Positions 46,197 to 55,837 of a DNA stretch of 64,000 bases are shown piece after piece. The notes beneath the pieces are model-generated. The model made no database searches and had not been told where the DNA came from. It worked only from the letters and a program-made list of their open reading frames with translations. The position numbers and the translations under genes were made by a program. Origin of the DNA: Blasia pusilla (lineage: Eukaryota; Marchantiophyta; Marchantiopsida; Blasiales); the NCBI GenBank assembly GCA_050084515.1, contig CM114272.1, forward strand, positions 47,802,001-47,866,000, read 5' to 3'. Position 1 is the stretch's first letter, and the number at the start of each line of letters is the position of its first letter.

Positions 46197-47030
46197 ATGG
46201 AGACTTGGGAGCTAGATATGGGCCCTAAGTTGACAAGAGGAGAGCGGCGCCGCATACATCAGTTCCTCATAAGTTATAGGAGCTGCTTTGCGTTTAGCAT
46301 GGAGGATTTGGGTACGCTGAAGGGACCGGGGATCCACATTGAGTTGTCGAAGGATACGCCGATCTTCCGAAGACCCTACAGGTACAGTGATATGGAGAGG
46401 GCTCTGATTCAGAGTAGGAGCCAAGACTTGGTCAGATCAGGACTAGTGGAGATGTCGCATGGGGAGTATGCATCTGCCACTGTCATGCCCGCCAAGAAGG
46501 ATGTGCATGGCAACTGGACAGATAGGCGGATGTGTGGGGATTACCGACCTATCAATCGGCTGACGAAGTTCGATAGGTATGCCATGCCCACCCCTGAGGA
46601 GATCTTTGATGCGATTGGTCACGCAAAGGTCTTGATTCATTGATTTATGAGCCGAATACCATCAGCTGCCTATCAGATTGGAGGACAGGCAGAAGACGGC
46701 ATTTTGGGGCATCAATCCTCACGGGAAGGATTGTTTGTACCAGTGGCGGTTCTTACCATTTGGGTTAAAGAACGCCCCGACTGAGTTTCAGAGGGTCATG
46801 GATAGGATCTTGGCTGGTCTCGATTTTGCTAGGTGTTATATTGATGACATCGTAGTCTTTAACACCACGGTTGAGGAGCATGAGCGACATCTAGAGGAGG
46901 TGTTTTGACGATTGCAATTACATGGGCTGAAGCTACATCCAGGCAAGTGCAAGTTCTTCTACGACCAGATTGAGTACTTGGGTCATACGATATACCCAAG
47001 GGGGCCTTGGTGTTCAGCAAACCAAGATAG
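46197..47030 (+). pseudogene. E6: reverse transcriptase domain
   Basis: ERRRIHQFLISYRSCFAFSM, then RPYRYSDMERALIQSRSQDL, RRMCGDYRPINRLTKFDRYA (46528-46590), a frameshift near 46640, FGLKNAPTEFQRVMDRILAG and the catalytic CYIDDIVVF (46834-46860). A TGA follows at 46906. The YIDD pair of Asp is intact, and length and motif spacing are normal for Ty3/gypsy. Confidence 0.93.
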
Positions 47031-47560
47031 AGGCTATCTCACGCATTCCACGCCCTACAGATGTGAGTCGTGTTCGCGCATTCATGGGATTGGCGAACTT
47101 CTATCGGCAATACGTCAAGGGATTCAGTTCGATTGCGAAGCCACTGACCTTGCTGACCAAGGTGGATCACGAGTGGCACTGGGGGGATGAGCAAGAGCGA
47201 GCATTTCAGTTGCTCAAGGACAAGTTGACGTCTACGCCCATCTTGAGGAGACCAATCAGGGGGCGTCCTTTCGAGTTGCACACAGATTGGAGCATGTTGG
47301 GGCTTGGAGCGGTGCTCACCCAGCATGATGATGAGGGTAGAGAGTTCGTGTTGCGGTGTGGGTTGTCGCGCATTTCAGGTGTTACTTATTCGGCAACCCC
47401 TTTACCATCATCACTGATCATCAACCACTCAAGTGGTTGATGGAGTCCGACAAGCTTACAGGGAAGCTTGCGAGATGGGCTCTGTTGTTGCAGGCGTATG
47501 ATTTTCACGTGGTACATAGACCTTGGACGCTCAACCAAGATGCAGATGGATTGAGTCGCA
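47031..47560 (+). pseudogene. E6: RNase H domain
   Basis: AFMGLANFYRQYVKGF tether, ELHTDWSMLGLGAVLTQHDD, then a deletion removes the segment with the conserved Glu (the AEAKYNSYEGEC region of E3). It continues VVAHFRCYLFGNPFTIITDH with QPLKWLM. The deletion, at about 47352, should abolish activity. Confidence 0.9.
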
Positions 47561-49010
47561 ACCCATGCCCGAGTCAACGAGATGCGACTGGAGCTCGATG
47601 GCATGGAGAGAGTGATGAGGAGTCGGTGCCAGGATGGCACGCGTCAGCCTATTTAGGCATGTTGGCTATGGAGAGCCAGAGTGTGGAGACTTCAATGGCG
47701 AGGTCTAGTGGAGAGTCCTTGGATCCCAAGGCCAGTGAGGAGACGACAAGTGGTAGAGATATTCATGATGATGGAGTAGTCTTGGAGTACCTTCGTACCG
47801 ATAGCGTTGCGAGCACCGTGGATGCTAGAGAGCGAGATCGGATCCTACAGCGGGCCAGACGGTTCCGTTGGGAGGGGACACATGTTTTGAGGGTTTGGGA
47901 GGATGGCAAAGTACGCGTAGTGTCGCATCCTTCGCAGAGAGCACGACTAGTGCAGCATGCCCACGAGGAGTTGGGTCACTTTGGGGTGAAGCGAACGTAC
48001 AGCTTGCTCCAGATTCAATATTGGTGGCGAGGCATCCAGACTGACGTTCAGCCGTTTGTTGCCAGGTGCATAGTGTGTGATCGGGTCGAAGCATCGTTCA
48101 ATGCTCCGACTCCACACTTGCATCCATTACCGATCGTGGGCTTAGGGTATAGATGGAGTTTGGATTTTGCAAGACCTTTGCCTTTGACAGAGCGTCACAG
48201 TCGTTATGTGTTGGTGATGGTCGAGCACTTCTCGAAGTGGATCGAGTTGGTTGCATTGCCTGACAAAGCGAGTGAGGGAGTAGCTTATGCCTTCCTTGAT
48301 AGAGTGCTGAGTCATTATGGTGCACCGGCTGAGGTGTTGACAGACCTGGGTACCGAGTTTCGGGGTGAGTTCCAAGCCTTGTGTGATCAAGCGCTGGTCG
48401 ACCACCGCATGACTTCACGAGACCATCCCGAGGCGGATGGATTAGCGGAGAGAGTTGTGCAGACAGTGAAGAGGGGTTTACGTAAGTATGGCTTGCAGAG
48501 AGGTCACCTAGGAGATTGGGACCTCCAGTTGCCATGGCTGGCGATGGGATACAGATTCAGCAGGCATGCATCCTTAGCGTCTTTTTCACGGTACTTGCTA
48601 CTTTATGCCGAGAGCCAGATTTACCTACGGCCATTTGTCGAGATGCTGATGAGGTGCTAGACCTTGATGACCCAGATGTATGGGTATAAGCATGTTCTCA
48701 GAGGGCTGAGTTATTTCAGAGAGTGATGCCCATGGCGTTCGAGAACTTGGCGATTGCGCAACATCGGGATACGTTGAGGTATGCGACTATTCGGGGTGGT
48801 GGTTATCGACCAACTATCCGGAGGTTTCATCATGGAGATTATGTCTACTTGCAGCAGACGGCACGGACGACGTTGGATGTGACTGCATGGCGCACTATCC
48901 TGAGAGTGTGTGACGTTTTGCCATCCGGTGTTCTCTTGCTGGAGGGACGCGATGGTATGGTATGGAAGGACCATGTGCGTAATTGTGCACCATGTCACCT
49001 TCCTAACATT
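47561..49010 (+). pseudogene. E6: DDE integrase
   Basis: Part of a 434-codon frame (47356-48660), the longest in the window. Zinc-binding HAHEELGHFGVKRTYSLLQ...CIVCDRVEASF (47958-48100). Core: WSLDFARPLP (first Asp, 48155), VLTDLGTEFRGEF (second Asp) and GLAERVVQTVKRGL (Glu), with 34 residues between the last two by my count. A one-base deletion near 48607 (GCCGAGAG for GGCCGAGAG) shifts the frame. The C-terminal VLPSGVLLLEGRDGMVWKDH and NCAPCHLPNID follow in another frame (48723-49199). Confidence 0.92.
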
Positions 49011-49199
49011 GATAGTACAGTGGATTCGAGCTTAGCAGTAGTTCCTGCATGCTTGCGTTGTATGTTGTGTGGTTCTGCCTGTGGTCTGGCCACGATGCTA
49101 GTCTATGATGGTTGTTCGAGAAGTTGGCATATGGCATGTCTGACGCCACTTCTCACTAGGGTTCCTCGGGGACGATGGATGTGTCCCAGATGTACATAG
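49011..49199 (+). pseudogene. E6: PHD finger
   Basis: CMLCGSACGLATMLVYDGCSRSWHMACL...VPRGRWMCPRCT, stop TAG at 49197-49199. One zinc ligand is lost (CDGC is YDGC). It sits exactly where chromoviruses carry a chromodomain, so a chromatin-reader role is plausible (inference). Confidence 0.9.
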
Positions 49200-49374
49200 A
49201 GGAGATACTAGGTAGGTTTCGATCCCAAATTTTTCTCTGATATGGATGACAGGAAGGCAACTAACGATGGGGCCACATGAGCACCCGGCCTTCTTGCTCT
49301 TAGCGTCCGAGAGATGTATGTCATGGTAGGTAGGGATAGATGGCTATCTGGAGTTAGAGGAACCTAACCACTAG

Positions 49375-49386
49375 CTAGGGGGGCGA
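49375..49386 (+). promoter_or_regulatory. E6: polypurine tract
   Basis: CTAGGGGGGCGA, followed at once by unit A. The preceding GAGTTAGAGG-AACCTAACC block is shared with E3, E4 and E7. Confidence 0.65.
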
Positions 49387-49512
49387 TTGGAGATATTTGG
49401 TACTTCTTGTCTTGTTGTTTGGATGGCAAGAGTTAGCATGGGATCGTGCGTGTTTGTGTGTGTGTTCGGTGACAGGGATGTACGTTGTGTAGCGATGTGT
49501 ATGCGCACGACA
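49387..49512 (+). repeat. E6: inner A terminal unit
   Basis: TTGGAGATATTTGG to GCGCACGACA. The joint to B is the perfect palindrome GACAATTGTC (49509-49518). Confidence 0.9.
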
Positions 49513-49514
49513 AT

Positions 49515-50030
49515 TGTCACGTCCTTTAGGATAGATCGGTGAGATCTAGTAGAGCGTCTTCAAGAGTAGTGGAGGACAGGCCTAGAAGGTCGAGGATGAC
49601 CTGCTGAGGCCCCGGGAAACCTGAGAGAGCAGGTTTCCCCTTCGTTTTGGCTCATTTGGAGCCATATTGAGGGACTTACTATTTTAGGTAAGTACCATTT
49701 TGAGTATATGATCGACTTTCTATTTTTGGTAAGTGGCCCTTGACCTTCTACATCAGGTCAAGAGCCAAAGAGATGACTTGGGAGAATAGGTTACCATGGA
49801 AAGAGCTTGGGAGAGGGAAGGGGTATATATCCCAAGGAGAGAGAGCTGGAGAGCTCATTCTCTCTTTGTTGAACCTCTTGGCATGAGGCGGCGGAGCTAT
49901 GGTCCCTTGCCTTGTGAGTGTAACCCAAGCCTCTCATTAGGAGAGTGGGTTTGGTTTGACATGAGAGAGAGTGCACGCCTTTGAGAGCTATGGTGTGAGA
50001 TTGTGTAGAGAGAGATTGGATCTTACTTTA
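49515..50030 (+). repeat. E6: 3' terminal unit B
   Basis: TGTCACGTCC to TTACTTTA, 516 bp against 517 for the 5' copy. TATA box GGTATATATCCC at 49822-49833 and ATTCTCTCTTTG at 49857-49868, 33 bp apart. Confidence 0.92.
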
Positions 50031-50158
50031 TTGGAGATATTTGGTACTTCTTGTCTCGTTGTTTGGATGCCATGAGTTAGCATGGGATCGTGCGTGTTTG
50101 TGTGTGTGTTTTTGGTGATAGCGATGTATGTTGTGTAGCGATGTGTATGCGCACGACA
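50031..50158 (+). repeat. E6: outer A terminal unit
   Basis: TTGGAGATATTTGG to GCGCACGACA, a near-identical copy of 49387-49512. E5 sequence follows immediately. Confidence 0.92.
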
Positions 50159-50690
50159 CCTACCATACACCTGGCTACAAACTGTTGAACCTCAATGTGC
50201 ATATCGCGCCACCAATACTGAATCTGGAGTAAGTTGTAAGTACGCTTTATTCCAAAATGCCCCAACTCCTCGTGGGCATGTCGCACTACACGTGCTTGCT
50301 GGGAAAGATGAGGTACCACTCAAACCCTACCATCTCCCCATATATGTAGAATATATGTCGCCTCCCATCTAAACCTCTTGGTTCTCTGTAGGATCCGATC
50401 CCGCTCCCTAGCACTCATTGTGCTCGTTATGACGCCAGTACATAGGAACTCCTCAACCTCCATATTGTCATGAATATCATGATTCACTCACCTCCGGATC
50501 TGAGGACTCATTATTTGACCCCAACACTGGAGTAACCACCTGTTGTTGACCTCTCATAGTCAACCAACAAAGAAAAGTAGATGTGTGCCAACCGGGCACC
50601 ATCTCCTCGTCCGTCATTGCGTGCCATCAAGCTCTTGTATCGTCTCTCTGCCTTGAATATGGGTTGCGACTCAACCCATCTATATCCTCG
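50159..50690 (-). pseudogene. E5: integrase zinc-binding domain and connector
   Basis: On the minus strand: RHAHEELGHFGIKRTYNLLQ, then QYWWRDMHIEVQQFVARCMV (50319-50160). The CxxC half lies on the other side of E6 (39906-39880). The connector (50340-50690) is frame-broken. Confidence 0.85.
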
Positions 50691-51250
50691 TTCAGCGGAC
50701 TTGGCCTATGAACTACCTCGAACTCGTACTCCTGCAATAATAGATCCCATCTAGCAAGCTATCTCGTAAGCTCGTCGAACTCCATGAACCATCTCAATGG
50801 CTGATGATCAGTAATAAATGTGAAAGGGTTGCCGAACAGATAGCACCTAAAATGTACGACGATCCACATTGCAACCAAGCACTCTCCCTCATAGGAGTTG
50901 TACTTCGCCTATGCAATGTTGTTTGATCGGCTCTCGTAAGCCACAACGAACTCCCTCTCCTCATCATCTCTCTGAGTAAGCACGGTTCCTAGACCCAACA
51001 TGCTCCAATCCGTATGTAACAGGAATAGGCGACCCCTAACGGGTCTTTGTAAAATGGGTGAGGACTTCAACCTCTCCTTGAGCTCCTGAAATGCTCGCTC
51101 TTGATCATCTCCCCAATGCCAAACCTGATCAAGCCGTCAGCAAGGTTAAAGACTTTGCGATCGCACTAAAACCCTTGACATACCGTTGATAGAAGTTCGC
51201 CAGTCCCAGAAATACTCAGACTCAACTCACATCTGTAGGGCGTGGAATCT
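50691..51250 (-). pseudogene. E5: RNase H domain
   Basis: Minus-strand equivalents of ITDHQPLRWFMEFDELT (about 50815-50765), YNSYEGECLVAMWIVVHFRC (about 50910-50850) and GLGTVLTQRDDEEREFVVA (about 50995-50940) are readable but in broken frames. Confidence 0.75.
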
Positions 51251-52110
51251 GTGCAATAGCCTCCACCTTCGTCTGCTGAACACCTAACCCACTCGAGTAT
51301 ATGGTGTGTCCCAAGTACTCAATCTGCTCTTGAAAGAACCTGCACTTGCTTGGATGTAACTTTAGTCCATGTAACTAATATCTTTGAAACACCTCCTCCA
51401 GGTGTCGCTCATGCTCCTCAACCGTGGAATTGAAGATAAGAATATCATCTATGTAACACCGTACAAAATCGAAGCCAGTCAAAATCCTATCCATCACTCT
51501 CTAAAACTCCGCAGGCGCGTTCTTCAACCCAAATGGTAAGAATCGCCATTGATATAAACAATCTCTCCCGAATCGATCAATCCCCCAAAACGTTGTCTTC
51601 TCCCTATCCCTTACTCTGATAGGAAGGTGATCATAGCCACGCAGAGATCTAAAGAACCGAAGATCTTTGCATGCCCTACCGCATCAAAGATCTCCTCAAG
51701 AGTAGGCATGGCATACCGATTTGACCTTGTCTATCGATTGATATGACGGTAATCTCCACACATCCGCGTATCCGTCCAATTGCCATACATATCCTTTTTC
51801 ACCGGCATGATTGTGGTAGATGCATACTCCCCCTGCGATAACTCCACAAGTTGTGCCTCCAACAAGTCTTGAATCCTACTCTGAATCAAGGCTCGCTCCA
51901 TATCTAAGTATCTGTAGGATGGACGAAAGATCGTCGTGTCACTAGCCAACTCAATCCTTATCCCATGACCCTTCAGCGTACCCAAGTCTCTCATACTAAA
52001 GGCAAAACAATCCACATGCCCTCTAGGAAACCTATATACCTGTCGTCTCTCTCCTCCTGTCAACTTGAGACCTATCACAGGCTCCCAAATCTCCATCGTG
52101 GCCTCACTCA
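51251..52110 (-). pseudogene. E5: reverse transcriptase domain
   Basis: A 234-codon minus-strand frame (52435-51731) holds the methyltransferase-RT linker and the RT N terminus: CFAFSMRDLGTLKGHGIRIE, YRYLDMERALIQSRIQDLLE and TRMCGDYRHINR. After a stop, the catalytic DFVRCYIDDILIF is at about 51475-51437. The RT is the best preserved part of E5. Confidence 0.9.
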
Positions 52111-52229
52111 AAAAGGAGGCAACCTCTGGCTTTGGTTGTAATGGAACAACCTTAGCCACCTCCACTAGAGCCATCTCACTTTGACTCCCCACATCATGCT
52201 CCACACCTGAAAAATGAACATATGCTACT

Positions 52230-53215
52230 CTAGCCACCTTTGCACTCTCTGCTTGAAGGACGTCCCAGGAAGTCCATGGGTGCCTATCTCTCCTTGTCTC
52301 ACCCCCAGCCAATGTCTGTACAGACCTTTTAGGCAATGCGCCAACTTGTGGGTGTGACAACATGGATGACACTCGTATCCGTCTCTGCTCAGCCATACCT
52401 AGACAGACTATCCATGTGAGACGGTTGAGGTCCATTTCCTTGCCCCAACACCTCTCTCCGTGATGCCTCAGTCATACCTGGCATTGCCGTAGTACCCATA
52501 GCAAACCCCATGGCACGCTCGCGCTCATCTACTGCAGGTTCCTCCAATGCTCGGGTCTCCTCATCCCAAATTATGCATGGTCTTCCATGTTGAAAGGCAT
52601 GGTGGGTGCGTGATCCAACTCTCGGTGCATCTAACAACACAACAGGTTCCAACCAAGACCTCACCTGTTGCACACTCGTCATCACACGTGCATGAGTGTC
52701 TCCCAAAAATGGCATGTTCTCCAAAATGTACGTCGGAGAATATGTTTGACTCTCTTGCAAGTGTCACACTAATCGCAACATCTCCCAAAACATCCCTGAC
52801 CTCGAATCTTGCAATCCAAATCCTCGGTGAGCTTATGAATGACCCTGACATGGCCATCCAACAATCACCAAATGAATGATGCCAACTCTGTCCAAGTCCT
52901 GCCTCCCCAACAACGAAATATCGGCGGGTAATGTATGTTGATGTCCATGTAGTGCAGATACCGGAAATAAATCATGATACCTCTGGACCAACCTCGTCAC
53001 ATAGCGTAATGAGACTCGTCGTGCGATCTCATCTCTCTCCACATAAAGGTATTGATGCACCCGTATGCCTACCTATAACACTGCTGCAAAATCCGTGTTG
53101 ATCCCTCCAAAGAGATCTAACACTATGACACCCTCCTCTGGACACTGCCACACAATGGGTGTGGTATCCAATGGTGTCTACGTCTCCACTCCAGGAGCCC
53201 AATCGCCACCTAACT
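52230..53215 (-). pseudogene. E5: DNA cytosine methyltransferase domain
   Basis: On the minus strand: motif I VLDLFGGINTDFAAVL (about 53131-53085, then TAG); acidic YVERDEIARRVSL; motif IV LVIVGWPCQGHS with catalytic Cys (about 52868-52833); motif VI YILENMP (about 52730); LLDAPRVGSRTHH. Motif VIII (RPRLWWTN) and most of the target-recognition stretch are deleted, joining directly to AFQHGRPCIIWDEETRALEE. ERERAMGFAMGTTAM and REVLGQGNGPQPSHM (frameshifted motif X) follow. RDRHPWTSWDVLQ-like linker is at about 52300-52260. Confidence 0.88.
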
Positions 53216-53495
53216 CTCGCTGCTCCGGGATAAAGGCATGACTCCATGCCTGCCTCACTAGGTCATCTGCACTTTTCTGTAGCTCTCGAGTTGTACCCCA
53301 TAATGGTTAAGAGATCTGGCCAACATGGGAAGAGACACCCGTCATGGCTTGTCTCTCCATGGGACTATCCGCTACTAGGATATCCTCCGCATACATGTTC
53401 CCCTCCAAAAACTCTCCTGGCCAGCTTACATTACATGAGAATGCCGCCAATGTAGTCACCACATCCTCCCGTGGCCGACCACCTTGTCCCGCAAA

Positions 53496-53897
53496 CTAAA
53501 CGGGTAACTGAATCGTCCGTCCATCATCTGATTGCCACCTTGGCCCATAAGCAACGGTCTCATCCCAAAAGTCAAGGATGAATCCTAGGGGATATAACAC
53601 AATACTCCCCACCAGCATATTGTACAACTCAATTGGTGTCATAATCGCACGTGTGCGCACCATAGCACTATCCGTCGCATGCTCTGACTCAACTCTGACA
53701 ACTATCTCCTGTTGAGACATATACTGCATGGGTGACATGCCCCCAATCGAGGTTTGTGTCTGGAAGGGAACAGGCTCAATGTCGTCCTTCCGTAACTCCA
53801 ACGCTAAACACGTCGCCTTCCCTAACATCAAGGGTTGCGCTCCCGAATCAAGTAGGATGCACTGCGGGTGGTTTATTATACCTATCAGACTGACCAA
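53496..53897 (-). pseudogene. E5: aspartic protease
   Basis: A 133-codon minus-strand frame with CILLDSGAQPLMLGKA (DSGA active site, about 53857-53810), IGGMSPMQYMSQQEIVVRV and LYNMLVGSIVLYPLGFILDF. All landmarks are intact. It shows that the DSGAQPLMLG form is shared between subfamilies. Confidence 0.85.
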
Positions 53898-54052
53898 GCC
53901 AAATACTCTAGCTCAGTTGTCCAATAACACCACACTTGGTGTCACCATGGCTCGCTCTATGGCCGGTCGAGCTGGCATGTCTACCAACTTCGTCGTCGTT
54001 GCATGCCATGACTAAGTGGAGGACGTCCCAAACACCGGCTCCATGGGCAGTT

Positions 54053-54420
54053 TGTCATGACCATACGGATTATGTCGTAGAGTATAGTGTGCTAGTAGAG
54101 GTCATTCCTTATGTAGGACCGTAGTGGCTTGGTAGAGATGCGGTTCCATACATAGGGTTGGGGGTTACTCAGTTGGGGGTGAGTTTCCCAGTAGGGCCCG
54201 CTCTTAGGTTGGAGGATATGAGGTGGAGTGCACTCAAAGAACAGTCAGTTCTTTGAGTTGGGCCAGTTGCGTTGGGAGTTAGCCTTGATAGTGAGTAGAG
54301 CTCTTGGCTATGGTGTTTCCCGCAAGCTTCGACCTAGATTCTCCCATCGTGGAGTGGGTTTGGCTCGATTGTATGTGATTGTAAACGTGTTTTATGACAG
54401 TAGGTCTTTCACGCATTTCA
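54053..54420 (+). repeat. E7: 5' terminal unit B
   Basis: TGTCATGACC to ACGCATTTCA. It nearly matches 63333-63697. It holds a 10-bp inverted repeat (54233-54242 with 54248-54257, loop AGTCA) and, within it, the 12 nt 54246-54257 complementary to the sequence just after the unit. The TATA-like GGATATGAGG is at about 54212 (GGATATAAGG in the 3' copy). Confidence 0.92.
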
Positions 54421-54432
54421 CTCAAAGAACTG
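54421..54432 (+). promoter_or_regulatory. E7: candidate self-priming site
   Basis: CTCAAAGAACTG begins at the first base after B and is the exact reverse complement of 54246-54257 (CAGTTCTTTGAG). The sequence is unrelated to the E6 site but in the same relative place, which argues for function. Confidence 0.7.
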
Positions 54433-55837
54433 GAGTAGATCGATGGTAGCTTCGATTGTAGATCAATAGGATCTGGTTAGGGCTGATTGTGTACTCAGCC
54501 GTGGATGTTCGGGGCTTGTTGCCTATGTTGGAGGTGTGAATCAGGTGCGTGGTTGGTTGGGAAAGAAGCGCCTTGCTGAGAGCTTTCCAACGCGCTGTAG
54601 ATCGCCGGATTTCGTCAAGGGAGTTGGAAGTTATCAAGCATTGAAGATTCTGGTCGTGTTCGACAGTTTTCTGATGTGGAAAGCTTGGAGTGCGGAAGCT
54701 GTGTTGAAGTTCATCCAGATCGGGTGAGAGGTTCCTGTTGCTACTTGTATTGTGATTTCCTGTGAATCTATCTGCTCGAGTGTGTGGAGCGTTGCGGATT
54801 TCTGCGTGCATGAAACTTGGCGGAAGCGCTGTCGGATTTGCGATTCTGGAGGTGTATGGACAACAAGTTTGTTTGATTTTTAGCTCGGAGTAGAGAGCTC
54901 GGTTTTAGCTGTTTTTTTTGTGGAGAGATAGCTATGGTGGTCAATTGAATTTTGATTGAAACAGATTTGATTTCGGTCACGTATTTGTGAAGTAATTTCT
55001 GATCGAAATTTCATGGACTAGCTCGAGGTCTGGCTATGGTGGACAGCGGATCGGAGGGGCTGGTTGGTTGGTGACTCGTTCATTTTTGGAGACGCCTATC
55101 CCATTGGGGGCGCCCTGGTTGGACCTCTCTCCATAGCGAAGCATGGCGATAGGGGCGATAGGGGCATGTCTCGGCGTTTTGAGGCTTCGAGGCAACTCGT
55201 GGTAGCTCAGGGCGAGTGGGCGTGAGAGGCGGAGTAAGGAGCAAGGAGCAAGCAAGCAAGCTTGCTTGCTTGGGCGTGAGGCAATTTTTGCAGGATTTGG
55301 TATTTGAGTTTTGCATAACTGGTCACCCATCTTTGGGCTATTCTGCCTGGAGGACGCTTAACTGCTGAGTTCTTAACTATGCCAGTGTCTCATTGTTGTA
55401 GCTCATTTGGTCTTTGTTCGGAGATGTGTTAGGCGCTTTATGCATCTCAGGTTTTTGGTTGATGTACCTCTAGCGCATAGTACGGTGTAGCCTCTCCATG
55501 CAGGTGATATTTTCAGGTGCTGCGAGTTCGACCCGCGGCGGAGTAGCTATTGCGTTAGAATTGTGTGGTGGATTTTGTGGATTCAGGGGGCACCACGTTT
55601 GGTGGATTGTGTTACCTTGATTTCCATTTGCGGTTGGAAGGTTGTCGTTGGACTTCTGTGTTTGGATCCCCTCCATCGTGCTTTTTGCTTGCGCGCCCAT
55701 TGTTAGGGTTGACGCTGATTTCCGAGTAGTGTTACTCTGTGTGCTACCGATAGTGAGGTGGAGTGATGACCGATGAGACCGTGGGAGGCTTCTTGTAGTG
55801 ATGAGAGGTTAGATTGCCTACACCCATAGCTAGTAGA
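54421..55837 (+). other. E7: long 5' leader
   Basis: No conserved protein. Contains a 24-bp perfect palindrome (55249-55272) of CAAG/CTTG steps. Open frames on both strands show no recognised domain. Confidence 0.55.

Larger units (their letters stand above)
39910..50158 (+). mobile_element. E6: near-complete element with split direct repeats, nested in E5
   Basis: 10,249 bp. Layout: B (39910-40426), leader, gag, protease, DNA methyltransferase, reverse transcriptase, RNase H, integrase, PHD finger, polypurine tract, A (49387-49512), B (49515-50030), A (50031-50158). The 5' end has B only and the 3' end A-B-A, so the termini are not two equal LTRs. It interrupts E5 integrase at the zinc-binding region: E5 sequence stops at 39906-39909 and resumes at 50159. 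Frameshifts and stops in pol make this copy non-autonomous. Confidence 0.92.
50159..54052 (-). mobile_element. E5 (middle part)
   Basis: It continues E5 on the minus strand from the integrase zinc-binding domain back to the gag-protease linker. Junction with E6 at 50158/50159 and with E7 at 54052/54053. Confidence 0.9.
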
